The position numbers and the translations under genes are program-made. A DNA stretch of 26,925 nt from JOPF133 sp052144935 (GTDB taxonomy: Bacteria; Acidobacteriota; Terriglobia; Bryobacterales; Bryobacteraceae): assembly GCA_052144935.1 (NCBI GenBank), contig JBKQPR010000123.1, positions 1 through 26,925 of the forward strand. Direction: 5' to 3'. Below, in pieces: positions 1-6,595 of the stretch. Position 1 is the stretch's first letter. Each line of letters begins with the position of its first letter. The notes under the pieces are model-generated. The model saw only the letters and a list, made by a program, of their open reading frames with translations. It was not told where the DNA came from and did no database searches.

Positions 1-164
1 AAGATCAGGGCGGAAAACAAGAGCAAAAACACAATACGAATATGCCCTTCGCGGGAACTAGGGCTGAAACATCAATGGAATCAAATGATTTGGCCGGTCA
101 AAAAAACTGGTTGCGGAATCGCTCGGCGGGATGTGGGGGCGGCGCGCGCCTCTATGGCGAGGGA

Positions 165-452
165 CTATTGGCCGCTGCCGTTCTTGTGCTCGCGCAGCAG
201 AGCTTCCATCAGCATGTTCATGTTCGTGGTCAACGTTTTGACCGCGCCGGCAATCTCCTTCACCTCGGCAGCGATCTCCTTCACCTCGGCGGCGATGGCG
301 TCGAGATTGCGTTCGGTGCGCTCGGTGATCGTCTGAAGAGCCTCAATGCTGCGATCGTGGGCGTCCATGTGAGAGGACTGGATCTGTTGCATCTCGCGAT
401 AGTGGGTCAACTCCTTGTCGAGACGCCGGATGGTGAACTCATAATCGATCAT
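165..452 (-). CDS. small coiled-coil protein of unknown function
   Basis: This 95-residue protein starts at an ATG on the minus strand. It is soluble, with no signal peptide or membrane segment. Residues about 35-85 form a continuous heptad pattern containing the duplicated block AAEVKEI, so a coiled coil is very likely. The duplication is also visible in the DNA as a 21-bp (one heptad) direct repeat near 250-295. The C-terminus is short and polar (REHKNGSGQ). It is transcribed away from the metallo-hydrolase at 507, and the 54 bp between them must hold both promoters. I recognise no family. A structural or adaptor role is possible but is inference from the coiled coil alone. Confidence 0.6.
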   Translation of the reverse strand: MIDYEFTIRRLDKELTHYREMQQIQSSHMDAHDRSIEALQTITERTERNLDAIAAEVKEIAAEVKEIAGAVKTLTTNMNMLMEALLREHKNGSGQ

Positions 453-472
453 GGCGCAACCTCTCGCCCAGG

Positions 473-500
473 GCGACAAACCGGGGCCATTGCCTATAAT
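473..500 (+). promoter_or_regulatory. sigma70-like promoter of the metallo-hydrolase gene, possibly leaderless
   Basis: A perfect TATAAT lies at 495-500, with a -35-like GCGACA at 473-478 (four of six consensus bases, 16-bp spacer). Only six bases separate the -10 box from the ATG at 507, so transcription would start at or next to the start codon. No Shine-Dalgarno sequence is visible. Seen: the motif and spacing. Inferred: a leaderless transcript. Confidence 0.45.
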
Positions 501-506
501 AGCCGA

Positions 507-1385
507 ATGCGGTTTTGGCCTTTTCTGCTCTGCACCGCGGCTTGGGCGTGCGCCGCGGCCTTGGCTCAAGACACCCGGGTGGTTCTGCTGGGAACCGGCA
601 CGCCCAACCCGGAACCGGATCGCATGGGGCCGGCCTCGGCGGTCGTCTCGGGCGCGCGAGTCTACATCGTGGATTGCGGGCCGGGGGTGGTGCGCCGCGC
701 GGCCGAGGCGGGCATCGAAATGAAACAATTGACGCGCCTCTTCGTCACGCACCTGCATTCCGACCATACCGCGGGGTATCCCGACCTGATTCTGACGCCT
801 GCGGTCACCGGCCGCGAGGAGGCCTTCGGGACGTATGGCCCTCCGGGGCTGCGCTCCATGACCGAGCACATTCTGCGCGCATGGAAGGAAGACCTCGACA
901 TACGGCTTCACGGGTTGGAACCCTCCGTGCCGCAGGCCTACGTGGTGCGGGCGCACGACGTGAAACCGGGAGAGATTTACCGCGACGAGCAGGTTCGGGT
1001 GACCGCCTTCGCCGTGCGGCACGGCTCATGGAAGTACGCTTACGGGTACCGCTTCGAGGCCAAGGACAAGGTGATCGTCTTTTCCGGCGACACCACTTAC
1101 GACGAGGACGTGGCGCGGCAGGCCAAGGGCTGCGACATCCTGGTGCACGAGGTCTATTCGCAAAAGGGCTTCGAGAAGCGCACGCCGGAGTGGCAGCGCT
1201 ACCATGCGGCCTTTCATACCTCGGCGCCCGACGTGGGCCGGATCGCCGCCCAGGCGCAGCCGAAGAAGCTGGTGCTGTACCATCTGCTGCCGATGGGTGA
1301 AAGCGCCGAGGAAGTGGTGGCCGAGGTGCGGCAACATTTTCAGGGCGAAGTGATTTACGGGAAGGATTTGATGGTGATCCGCTGA
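507..1385 (+). CDS. secreted metallo-beta-lactamase-fold hydrolase (RNase Z-like subgroup)
   Basis: The 292-residue protein begins with a signal peptide (residues 1-20, cleavage after ALA before QDT). The mature part opens with the beta strand and LGTGTPNPEPDRMG loop typical of RNase Z/arylsulfatase-like MBL proteins. The zinc motif THLHSDH gives His82, His84, Asp86 and His87; later ligands are the Asp of FSGDT and the His of LYHLLP. All ligands of a dinuclear zinc site therefore seem present. The export signal argues against tRNA processing and for hydrolysis of an extracytoplasmic ester, lactone or phosphodiester; the substrate cannot be read from the sequence. The ATG at 507 was chosen because it gives a clean signal peptide and sits just behind a TATAAT. 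The open frame extends upstream to 42 but that part looks non-coding. Confidence 0.8.
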   Translation: MRFWPFLLCTAAWACAAALAQDTRVVLLGTGTPNPEPDRMGPASAVVSGARVYIVDCGPGVVRRAAEAGIEMKQLTRLFVTHLHSDHTAGYPDLILTPAVTGREEAFGTYGPPGLRSMTEHILRAWKEDLDIRLHGLEPSVPQAYVVRAHDVKPGEIYRDEQVRVTAFAVRHGSWKYAYGYRFEAKDKVIVFSGDTTYDEDVARQAKGCDILVHEVYSQKGFEKRTPEWQRYHAAFHTSAPDVGRIAAQAQPKKLVLYHLLPMGESAEEVVAEVRQHFQGEVIYGKDLMVIR

Positions 1386-1640
1386 GGGATATGGGGCGGG
1401 CACCCTTGAAAGCGAAGGACGGTTTGGCGGGGACGGGCCCCGAGGTATGCGCGATCCCGCTGCCCGGCGGGTGGGGAAGAGCTGTGCTACTGGGGCGGCC
1501 CGTGTGCTCCAAGTGCTTCACCACGGACTGCGGCGCAGGAGCAGTCTTATCGCCGGTCAACCATCCAGTTGAAAGCCGTCCCGAGAGGGCGCCCGCGCCT
1601 GTAAGGCTGCTTCCCGGCCCTCCGTTCCCGAAACCTGTGA

Positions 1641-1652
1641 TACATTCGCATC
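1641..1652 (+). promoter_or_regulatory. possible -10 element directly before the Gfo/Idh/MocA gene
   Basis: TACATT (1641-1646, four of six consensus bases) lies six bases before the ATG at 1653, the same geometry as at the 507 gene. There is no Shine-Dalgarno sequence and no convincing -35 box. The call is weak and rests mainly on the repeated spacing. The rest of the 267-bp gap after 1385 shows nothing recognisable. Confidence 0.25.
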
Positions 1653-2819
1653 ATGCAAACCATAAGAACCGCGGTGTTCGGAACCGGCTTCGTAGGCCGT
1701 GTCCACCTGGAAGGCATTCGCAGGCTGGGCTTCGTGGAGTTGTACGCCATCGGCGAGCCGCAGATCGAGAAGGCCCATCAACTGGCGGCTGAATTCGGGG
1801 TCCGCAAGACCGAAGCCGATTACCGCCGCATCCTGGAGGATCCGGCGGTGGACGCGGTGCACATCTGCACCCCCAATTTCATGCACTTTCCCATCGCCAA
1901 GGACGCCCTTCAGGCGGGCAAGCACGTCATTTGCGAAAAGCCGCTGGCCACTTCCGTCGCCGAGGCCAGCGAGCTGGTGGCGCTGGCGGCCGAAACCGGA
2001 CGCCGCAACGCCACCTTTCACAACCTGCGCTTCTACCCCATGGTGCAGCAGATGCGCCGCATGCGCGAAGATGGCGACCTGGGCGAAATCCTGGTGGTGC
2101 AGGGCACCTATTCGCAGGATTGGCTGCTGCTGGATACGGATTGGAACTGGCGCCTCGACTCCAAGCACAACGGCCCCTCCCGCTGCCTGGCCGATATCGG
2201 CTCGCACTGGTGCGACATGGCCGAGCACGTCACCGGGCAGCGCATCACCTCGCTGTGCGCCGATCTGCAGACTTTCCACAAGACCCGCAAGCAGCCCAAG
2301 GGTCCCATCGAGACCTTCGCCGGCAAGACCCTGAAGCCCGAGGACTATGTGGAGGTACCCATCGACACCGAGGATTTCGGCGCGGTGGTCTTCCGCATGG
2401 GTGACCGCACCCGCGGCGCCTTCACCGCCAGCCAGGTTTCGGCCGGGCGCAAGAACCGGCTCAACATCGAGATCTACGGCACCAAGGGCGGCGTTTCCTG
2501 GGACCAGGAAAGGCCCGACGAGCTGTGGATCGGCCAGCGCAATTCCGCCAACCAGATCATGCTCAAGGATCCCTCGCTGCTCAAGCCGCTCGCGAAATCC
2601 TACGCCGATCTTCCCGGCGGCCATAGCGAGGGCTATGACGACACCTTCAAGCAGGTGTTTCGCCGTTTCTACCGCTCGATTGGCGACCCCGCCGCCGAGA
2701 TCGAATATCCGCAGTTCGTCGACGGCCTGCGCCAATTGAGGATCCTGGACGCCGAGATGAAGAGCCACCAGGAGCGCGCCTGGGTGGATGTGCCGGCCTT
2801 CCAGAAGGCCACCGCGTAA
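1653..2819 (+). CDS. Gfo/Idh/MocA family NAD(P)-dependent oxidoreductase
   Basis: The 388-residue cytoplasmic protein has an N-terminal Rossmann fold: the dinucleotide-binding GTGFVG is at residues 10-15, and the family hallmark CEKPLAT, with the EKP lysine, is at about 94-100. The C-terminal alpha/beta domain holds DIGSHWCDMAEH, which supplies the substrate-side Asp and His typical of sugar or cyclitol dehydrogenases in this superfamily. Length is normal. Members oxidise or epimerise sugars, inositols or sugar acids with NAD(P); the substrate is not predictable here. It stands alone, followed by a strong palindrome and a convergent gene. Context (rhamnosidase and sugar isomerase further along) fits carbohydrate catabolism but is only suggestive. 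Confidence 0.88.
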   Translation: MQTIRTAVFGTGFVGRVHLEGIRRLGFVELYAIGEPQIEKAHQLAAEFGVRKTEADYRRILEDPAVDAVHICTPNFMHFPIAKDALQAGKHVICEKPLATSVAEASELVALAAETGRRNATFHNLRFYPMVQQMRRMREDGDLGEILVVQGTYSQDWLLLDTDWNWRLDSKHNGPSRCLADIGSHWCDMAEHVTGQRITSLCADLQTFHKTRKQPKGPIETFAGKTLKPEDYVEVPIDTEDFGAVVFRMGDRTRGAFTASQVSAGRKNRLNIEIYGTKGGVSWDQERPDELWIGQRNSANQIMLKDPSLLKPLAKSYADLPGGHSEGYDDTFKQVFRRFYRSIGDPAAEIEYPQFVDGLRQLRILDAEMKSHQERAWVDVPAFQKATA

Positions 2820-2824
2820 GGACA

Positions 2825-2877
2825 GCTCCCTACGGTCGCGGCTCTGAAAGCGCATCGGAGCCGCGACCGTAGGGAGC
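2825..2877. repeat. palindromic dispersed repeat, copy 1 (possible bidirectional terminator)
   Basis: A perfect 20-bp inverted repeat (arms 2825-2844 and 2858-2877, 13-base loop) has the core CCCTACGGTCGCGGCTC. A second, longer copy is at 14968-15033. It lies between the convergent genes ending at 2819 and 2911, so it could end transcription from both sides, although it has no U-tract. Elements of this look are scattered through many acidobacterial genomes and often give spurious peptides containing PDGRGSE; that statement is from memory, not from a search. Confidence 0.7.
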
Positions 2878-2910
2878 GGTTGGTACTGTCGAGGGCACAA
2901 TCCGCCGATC

Positions 2911-3342
2911 TCAGCGGCTGGCGGGCAGAACCCGCATGGCGAAGCACGCCGCCGTCACGCGCAACGCCGCGATCTTCCACTGGCCGGCCTCGCGTTTCAG
3001 GATGACCACGATGGGCGCGCGAATCGCCGGTACGATACTGCCGTACTGAACGTTTTCCAGGTCCGCCAGGGCCACATCCGGGGTGATGAACTGCACCGTG
3101 GGGTGCGTGAATTTCGGCCTGGTGACTTCCGTCCAGATCCCGGATGAGTCCACCGTGTTGCAGTTGGCGCGCTCCAGCCGCCGCAGCTCGGCCGGTACGT
3201 CGGTGCCCGCCGCGAACAGATCGGGCCGCTCTTCGGCGTGATTCAGTTGCGCGATGACGCTTTCGATGGCCCGGCGGTCGGCCGCCTCATCCGCCCACAG
3301 CACGCCCGCCAGCAGAAACGGAATCGTCCATAGTACTCTCAT
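2911..3342 (-). CDS. secreted SnoaL/DUF4440-like protein (NTF2 fold)
   Basis: The 143-residue protein carries a short signal peptide (MRVLWTIPFLLAGVLWA) followed by AADRRAIESVIAQLNHAE, the first helix of the DUF4440/SnoaL-like NTF2 fold. The C-terminal strands IRAPIVVILKREAGQWKIAALRV match the usual end of the fold (a variable strand, then G.W+I...). These proteins form cone-shaped dimers and may bind or convert small ligands; most have no known function. The start at 3342 was preferred over upstream in-frame ATGs because it gives the signal peptide. It is divergent from the redoxin gene at 3406 (63-bp gap) and convergent with the oxidoreductase. Confidence 0.65.
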   Translation of the reverse strand: MRVLWTIPFLLAGVLWADEAADRRAIESVIAQLNHAEERPDLFAAGTDVPAELRRLERANCNTVDSSGIWTEVTRPKFTHPTVQFITPDVALADLENVQYGSIVPAIRAPIVVILKREAGQWKIAALRVTAACFAMRVLPASR

Positions 3343-3390
3343 ACCGTCCCAATGCCGCCGGACGCGTTTTCCTTTCAGCCTCCGATTCAT

Positions 3391-3396
3391 CATAAT
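3391..3396 (+). promoter_or_regulatory. -10 box (CATAAT) of the redoxin-like gene
   Basis: CATAAT matches five of six bases of TATAAT and ends nine bases before the ATG at 3406, leaving almost no 5' leader. The -35 region is poor. It is the third example in the first 3.5 kb of a -10 box sitting directly before a start codon. Confidence 0.35.
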
Positions 3397-3405
3397 GAGA
3401 ATGGC

Positions 3406-3969
3406 ATGCGGAGATTGGCGCGATGGGCCCTGCTGTTTTGGGCGGTGGGCGTGTGTGCGGCAGCGCCGCCTTTCGAGTTGCGCGACACCGAAGGAAAGCT
3501 CCACACCGCCGCCGAGTGGAGCGGCGCAAAGGCCATCCTGCTGTTTTTCGTCACCACCGATTGCCCGGTGGCCAATAGTTATGTGCCGGAAATGAACCGC
3601 ATCCGCGGTGCTTATGCGCCGCGCGGCGTACGCGTCTTCGCGGTCCAGGCCGATACCACCATGGCGGATGCCGAAGTGGCGCGCTACGCTCGCGATTACC
3701 ACTACGGCTTTCCCCTCCTGCTCGATCCGCGGCAGGTGCTGGTGCGCCTGGCCAATGCCACAATCACGCCGCAAGCGGCCGTGCTTTCCGCGGACGGCAA
3801 GGTGCTCTATCTCGGCCGGATCGACAACCGCGTGGCGGATTTCGGCCAGCAGCGCTTTCAGGCTACCCAGCAGGATCTGCGCGAAGCCCTGGATGCGGTG
3901 CTGGCTGCCAGACCGGTGGCGCATCCGTTCACCAAATCCATCGGCTGCGCCATCAACCGCGTCGAATGA
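3406..3969 (+). CDS. exported redoxin-like (AhpC/TSA-type) thiol protein
   Basis: The 187-residue protein has a signal peptide (RRLARWALLFWAVGVCAAA), so it acts in the periplasm. After the beta-hairpin FELRDTEGKLHTAAEW comes the strand AILLFFVTTDCPVANSYVPEM: the Cys53-Pro at this position is the thioredoxin-fold active cysteine, as in AhpC/TSA redoxins. A second cysteine sits near the C-terminus (SIGCAINRVE, Cys181), and the pair could form a disulfide. The usual CxxC is absent (CPVAN), so peroxiredoxin-like or thiol-sensing chemistry is more likely than TlpA-type disulfide reduction. The ATG at 3406 was chosen because the upstream in-frame ATG at 3352 would place a polar stretch before the signal peptide and lies before the -10 box. 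Confidence 0.72.
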   Translation: MRRLARWALLFWAVGVCAAAPPFELRDTEGKLHTAAEWSGAKAILLFFVTTDCPVANSYVPEMNRIRGAYAPRGVRVFAVQADTTMADAEVARYARDYHYGFPLLLDPRQVLVRLANATITPQAAVLSADGKVLYLGRIDNRVADFGQQRFQATQQDLREALDAVLAARPVAHPFTKSIGCAINRVE

Positions 3970-3983
3970 GGAAGCCGCGGCGT

Positions 3984-4055
3984 TTCCGGGATCCACGCGC
4001 CGTCCGGCATCCCCAGGATGCTCAGCAACGTCGATTTGCCGGCCCTCGACGGACC
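3984..4055 (-). pseudogene. remnant of an ABC-transporter ATPase (Walker A region)
   Basis: On the minus strand these 72 bases read GPSRAGKSTLLSILG followed by MPDGAWIPE. This is a complete Walker A P-loop (GxxxxGKS) and the next helix of a MacB/LolD-type ATPase. Nothing recognisable as ATPase continues on either side: the upstream part is low-complexity (repeated GGGCCC and CCCGACGG blocks), and downstream the frame runs antisense into the redoxin gene. It lies directly behind the orphan permease on the same strand, as if the partner ATPase gene had been lost. The motif is seen; the history is inference. Confidence 0.55.
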
Positions 4056-4093
4056 CGTCCCGACGGAACCCATCCCGACGGGCCCTATGGGCC

Positions 4094-6529
4094 CTATTCG
4101 TGCCGTAGGGCCGTCACGGCGTCTAATGCCATGGCCCGCCGCGACGGCAAGTAACTCGCCGCCAACGCCACCAATCCCAGCAGGATGGCGATGGATGCGA
4201 AGGTATAGGCGTCGGCCGGATGCACCTCGTACAACATGCTGGCCATCATGCGCGTCAGGCCATACGCCGCCGCGAGGCCCGCCACGATCCCATATGCCGC
4301 CAGGCGCGCGCCCTGTCCCAGCACCAGCCGCAGAATATGCGGCGGCTCGGCGCCCAGCGCCATGCGAATGCCCAGTTCGCGGGTCCGCTCCGTAACGTCG
4401 TAGGAGATCAGCCCATAGATTCCCACGGCGGAGAGAGTGAACGCCACCAGCGCGAAGATTCCCAGCACCACGGTTTGAAATCGTGCCTCGGCCAGCGCCT
4501 GATCCATCACCGCATCCATGGGCCGCACATCGGCCACCGGCTGAGCGGGATCGATCTGGTGCACAGCGTGCTCGACGGCTTGCGCCAGCGCCATGGGCTC
4601 GCCCGCTGTGCGGGCCACCATCACCATGCCGAACACGGTCGTCTGCTGGTACGGACGATAAATGGTCGGCCACTCCTCGGTATCCATGCGGTCTGGCTTC
4701 ACGTCTCCCACCACGCCCACAATCTCGAAAGGCCCCCCGCCATCGAAATCCACAACCAATCGCCCGCCTATGGGATTCCCGTGCGGCCAGAAACGCCGCG
4801 CCAGCGTCTGGTTCACGACGATCACCGGCGGCGCCTGCGGCGCATCGGCCTCCGTGAAAACGCGGCCCACAATCAACGGGATTCCGATCGCGCGGAAATA
4901 ACCCTCGTCGACCCTGCGAACGAGCGCAATGGGCCGCTGGTCCTGCGGCGGCGCCGGCCTGCCATCTACTGCAAAAGACGAGCCGCCCCCGAAACCGGTG
5001 AGCGGCAGCGTATTCGCCGCGCCCACCGCGGTGACTCCCGGCAGTGATTGCACGCGCCCGCCCACCTCCCGCAGGAATGCGACACGGCGCTCGGGGGTAT
5101 TGAGCCTGGCTGGCAGAGGCAGCCGGAAGGTCAACAGGCCTTCCGGCTGAAACCCCGGATTCACCGCCCTTAAACGTTCGAAACTGCGAATCAGCAGCCC
5201 CGAACCGATCATCACCACCACTGCCAGAGCCACCTGCGCCGCCACCAGCACCTGGCGCATGGCGCGCCCGGAACGGCTCATGGTCCCGCTGCGCCCGCCT
5301 TCGCGCAGGGCCGCGTTCAAGTTGGCGCGCGAGCTGAAGAACGCAGGGGCCAGCCCGAAGAGCACTCCGGTGGCCACCGACATCGCCAGCGCGAAGAGCA
5401 GCAGCCGGGCATCCAGCGCGGTCTCGGAAAGGCGGGGAATCTGGCGGCCCCCCAAGCGTGCCAGCAACTTTACGAGCACCCCCGCCAGCAGCGTTCCAAA
5501 AGCCCCACCCATCAACGAGAGCAACACGCCCTCGGTCAGCAACTGGCTGGCAATCCGGCCCCGGCTCGCCCCCAGCGCCGCCCGTACGGCAATTTCCTTG
5601 GAGCGCGTGGAGGCGCGCGCCAGCAGCAGGTTGGCCACATTGGCGCAGGTCATCGCCAATAGCAGTCCCACGGCTGCCAGCAGCACCAGCAGCGGCGTTT
5701 GCACCCTCCCCACCAGTTGCTCGGAGAACGGGAACGGCGAGGGCCGCCAGCCGGCATCCAGCACCGGGTTGACCTGCTCGCCGCGCTCGCCCATGGCCTC
5801 CAATTCCCTGCGCGCCTGTTGGAGGGTCGCGCCCGTCTTCAATCTCCCGATCACCGTCAAGTTCCGCAAAGCCAACACGCGCTGGTCGCTCCCATTCAGC
5901 CCCAGCGGCATCCAGAGATCGACGTCCGGATCGAGCACGGCGAATCGCGGCGGCATCACGCCGATCACCGTGTAGCGGAACGGTTCGACACGCCTCTGGT
6001 CGCACAAGCGGATGGACTTCCCCAAGATGGCCGGGTCCGCGCCGAACTTACGCTCCCACAGCGCATGGCTCAGCAGCACGAAATTCGAATGCCCCGGTTG
6101 ATCCTCCTCCGGCCGGAATGCGCGGCCGATGGCCGGCTGCACTCCCAGCAGGGGCAACATCGCGGCGGTGAACGCCTCGATCCGCAACTCCTCCGGCTCT
6201 ACCGCGCCGTTGGGTCCGCTGGTCAGGCTCAGGCGCGCATCCAGCAGCGCGGCCACTTCCAGCGAACGGGCGGCCTGCCATTCCCGGTAGTTGAACGGGG
6301 CGACAAACATGCGAAACCGGTGATGCGCCGGACTCTTCTCCCAGATCACCAGCACTCGTTCAGGATCGCGAAACGGCAGAGGCTTCCACAATACCGCGTC
6401 CACCACGCTGAAAATGGCGGTGGTAGCCCCGATACCTAGCGCCAGCGTCGTCAGCGCAACGGCAGTAAACTCCGGAGCTTTCTCGAACAGGCGCACCCCG
6501 TGGCGCAAGTCTCGAGCCAGCGAGTACAT
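4094..6529 (-). CDS. ADOP-family ABC transporter permease (MacB/FtsX-like)
   Basis: The 811-residue inner-membrane protein has the duplicated MacB_PCD/FtsX architecture of the acidobacterial duplicated orphan permease family. The first half has TM1 (TAVALTTLALGIGATTAIFS, residues about 22-41), a large extracytoplasmic domain, and then three helices from about 278 (LLVLLAAVGLLLAMTCANVA). The second half repeats this: a helix near QVALAVVVMIGSGLL, a second periplasmic domain, and three C-terminal helices ending YLPSRRAMALDAVTALRHE. The start MYSLARDLRHGVRLFEKAP is the standard ADOP N-terminus. ADOPs are typically not next to an ATPase gene; here only a Walker-A scrap remains downstream. The family may export peptides or lipoproteins, but substrates are unknown. 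It is divergent from the rhamnosidase. Confidence 0.9.
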   Translation of the reverse strand: MYSLARDLRHGVRLFEKAPEFTAVALTTLALGIGATTAIFSVVDAVLWKPLPFRDPERVLVIWEKSPAHHRFRMFVAPFNYREWQAARSLEVAALLDARLSLTSGPNGAVEPEELRIEAFTAAMLPLLGVQPAIGRAFRPEEDQPGHSNFVLLSHALWERKFGADPAILGKSIRLCDQRRVEPFRYTVIGVMPPRFAVLDPDVDLWMPLGLNGSDQRVLALRNLTVIGRLKTGATLQQARRELEAMGERGEQVNPVLDAGWRPSPFPFSEQLVGRVQTPLLVLLAAVGLLLAMTCANVANLLLARASTRSKEIAVRAALGASRGRIASQLLTEGVLLSLMGGAFGTLLAGVLVKLLARLGGRQIPRLSETALDARLLLFALAMSVATGVLFGLAPAFFSSRANLNAALREGGRSGTMSRSGRAMRQVLVAAQVALAVVVMIGSGLLIRSFERLRAVNPGFQPEGLLTFRLPLPARLNTPERRVAFLREVGGRVQSLPGVTAVGAANTLPLTGFGGGSSFAVDGRPAPPQDQRPIALVRRVDEGYFRAIGIPLIVGRVFTEADAPQAPPVIVVNQTLARRFWPHGNPIGGRLVVDFDGGGPFEIVGVVGDVKPDRMDTEEWPTIYRPYQQTTVFGMVMVARTAGEPMALAQAVEHAVHQIDPAQPVADVRPMDAVMDQALAEARFQTVVLGIFALVAFTLSAVGIYGLISYDVTERTRELGIRMALGAEPPHILRLVLGQGARLAAYGIVAGLAAAYGLTRMMASMLYEVHPADAYTFASIAILLGLVALAASYLPSRRAMALDAVTALRHE

Positions 6530-6552
6530 GGGACGAGGTTAACAAATGGCGC

Positions 6553-6570
6553 GGGACCTTGGTAGGTCCC
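6553..6570. repeat. small hairpin in the divergent ADOP/rhamnosidase gap
   Basis: GGGACC and GGTCCC (6553-6558 and 6565-6570) form a 6-bp stem with a 6-base loop, between the ADOP start at 6529 and the presumed rhamnosidase start. It may be an operator or part of a dispersed repeat; nothing further supports either reading. Confidence 0.3.
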
Positions 6571-6595
6571 GACCGCGGGGTCCGGGGCGTGCCCT

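Noticed and set aside
1557..2900. Long minus-strand frame antisense to the Gfo/Idh/MocA gene
   Set aside because: High GC keeps antisense frames open; no domains, while the plus strand has clear family motifs.
3858..6005. 715-residue minus-strand frame overlapping the ADOP gene
   Set aside because: It is a shadow in another frame of the permease; only its last part (3984-4055) contains a real motif, reported separately.
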